NCBI RefSeq assembly: GCF_030867145.1
Contig: NC_134414.1
Span: forward strand, 70,376,814-70,440,813
Direction of reading: 5' to 3'
From: Opisthocomus hoazin
Lineage: Eukaryota; Chordata; Aves; Opisthocomiformes; Opisthocomidae
Length of the DNA stretch: 64,000 bases
The notes below the pieces were generated by a model. The model worked only from the letters and a program-made list of their open reading frames with translations, was not told the origin of the DNA and made no database searches. Made by a program: the position numbers and the translations under genes. Below are positions 62,701-64,000 of the stretch, one piece after another (position 1 is the stretch's first letter; each line of letters starts with the position of its first letter).

Positions 62701-64000
62701 CTACCAGCAATGACAAAAGAAAAAGAGGAAAAAACCCACAAGGGATAAATAAAGTAAATATGAAGGAGGGAGGGAGCATCAAGCAAGAGAGGAGAAAATA
62801 ATGTGACATTTGATTGGAGTCGGGGAGGGAAGGATCATAACTGGGCTTTGATCCTAAGCTGCCTCTTAATTTAGTGATGTTGGTGCTTAGCACTGATGCT
62901 GGGTAAGACATCTAAGATAGTTTGTATATACCACGTTATCTTCCAACTAAGTAGAAGTAATTAATAGCTATATATAAGACAGGATATTCTTAGGGAAAAC
63001 ATCATTCATACTTGCTTCTTTCAGTGTGTTTGCTACAACTCTTTATACAACTCTTTTATATTTATTTATTACAACTCTTATATTTTCAAAAATTGTTCCT
63101 GATTGTGCAAATGCAAGTAAAGTCATGGAGTAATTTCTGCTTGCACTGTAGCCTTTATGTGTGCAAACAGTACTGCCATATAGATAGCTAAAGGCTAGGG
63201 AAAAGTCAGCTTGTTTCTTACCTGATATTTTAAAAATAATATTTGTTTAAATACCACTGACTGTAAGTCTTGAGAAAGAGTATTCTTTTTATTAACCTTA
63301 TTTTAACGATTACAAAATTAGCATGTTTATTTAAAGGTTAGTTATATTTGGATATTTTGTAAGACCCGTATATAAACATTATTTGATTTCTTACTATTTA
63401 TTTACCCCAGGTTAGCCTTCAAACACACTTATTTTCAACTGCTTGCACAGATGCCTTTGTCTGTTGCTAAAATTCAGGAGGAGAATTACACTACAACAGA
63501 ATTAAGAAAATCATGCTGTGGCTATATTGTTTTGAGCTACTGTTACACACATATATGTGTAAAAACAGTCCGTGTGGACTGATAAGAATCATACTGCCTG
63601 AATAAAATTTGAGTGTACACAGTGGTCTGTACTCTGCAGTTAAAGGTGGGGAGAGCTTTTCACCACTGGGAGGGTGACAGGAAGCAGAAGCAGCTTCTGG
63701 CGAAGGCATATAATGAAGTTAACTCCCATTCATCGAGCTCATCTTATTGGTAAGGGCAGGCACTGTAAAAGTAATTATCGAGAGACAGAGCTAAGAGCAT
63801 CAGTGAGCTCAGCATACTATGCTTTTCAGCTTTTGTGATTTTATTAGATACATGGATGAGGTCACCTCCTGAAATAGCCGAGAGGAAGAGCAAGAAGAAA
63901 AGATGCTGGTTGCCTAACATCATGTTGCTAAAGAAATCACAGAGCCTCTTGCCAGCACCCAGAGGTTCATTTTGGGCTGCTGTTTTCTGTGTCTTGAAGG
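59732..64000. other. Upstream intergenic region, last part
   Basis: No gene recognised. Contains a 9-bp perfect hairpin at 61377-61398, a GC-richer patch at about 61500-61770, a G15 run at 61813-61827, and a small perfect hairpin CAGTCC-gtgt-GGACTG at 63566-63581 next to a 14-bp palindrome (ACACATATATGTGT, about 63546-63559). Open frames here are short. Confidence 0.55.
61813..61827 (+). repeat. G15 homopolymer run
   Basis: Fifteen consecutive G followed by TGGTGGTTC. Such runs are length-variable and often misassembled; the length given is that of this sequence only. Confidence 0.9.

Noticed and set aside
39591..64000. Search for ARHGEF7 upstream exons, the expected divergent neighbour
   Set aside because: No sequence resembling its calponin-homology first exon was seen; in human the two genes are far apart, so it probably lies beyond the window.

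Overview
The window is vertebrate nuclear DNA, almost certainly from a bird. It holds one widely split, multi-exon protein gene with canonical GT-AG introns. It also holds a CpG-island promoter, two pieces of the LINE family CR1 (the dominant avian LINE), and a solo LTR of a type I recognise from avian endogenous retroviruses. Introns and intergenic DNA are AT-rich, and interspersed repeats are sparse, as in bird genomes. I cannot fix the species. The LTR resembles a family I remember from zebra finch and other birds.

The gene is ANKRD10 (ankyrin repeat domain 10), on the minus strand, reading from about 39.1 kb down to about 0.87 kb. Six coding exons could be placed to the base: 39093-38893, 32916-32764, 24485-24394, 9406-9171, 5539-5444 and 2528-2062. 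Their splice phases all agree. They total 1245 bp, which encode a 414-residue protein; I recall the human protein as about 420 residues. Order in the protein: a short acidic/glycine-containing N-terminus, four to five ankyrin repeats (residues about 19-179), a bipartite basic motif (209-225), and a low-complexity acidic/Ser/Asn-rich tail with a strongly conserved C-terminal block. Introns 1-5 are about 6.0, 8.3, 15.0, 3.6 and 2.9 kb. The 3' UTR is about 1.2 kb and ends at a doubled AATAAA.

Layout: 1-860 is downstream flank with nothing recognised. 860-39.1 kb is ANKRD10, with an antisense-oriented solo LTR in intron 2 (28.33-28.80 kb) and a strong G-run in intron 3 (13.5 kb). 38.27-39.59 kb is a GC-rich CpG island covering exon 1 and the promoter. 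39.6-64 kb is intergenic. In human the next gene on this side is ARHGEF7, but I see no exon of it here. The intergenic part holds a CR1 3' end (43.96-44.14 kb), a longer dead CR1 (58.59-59.73 kb), a probable MIR-like relic (41.4 kb), a striking imperfect hairpin (42.14-42.19 kb) and patches of raised GC/CpG.

No new multi-gene system was found. The most checkable new observation is a possible intronic polyadenylation isoform of ANKRD10. Reading through the exon 4 donor adds 14 residues, reaches a stop, and meets AATAAA 8 bases later. Most other open frames in the window look like chance or CpG-island frames and were rejected.
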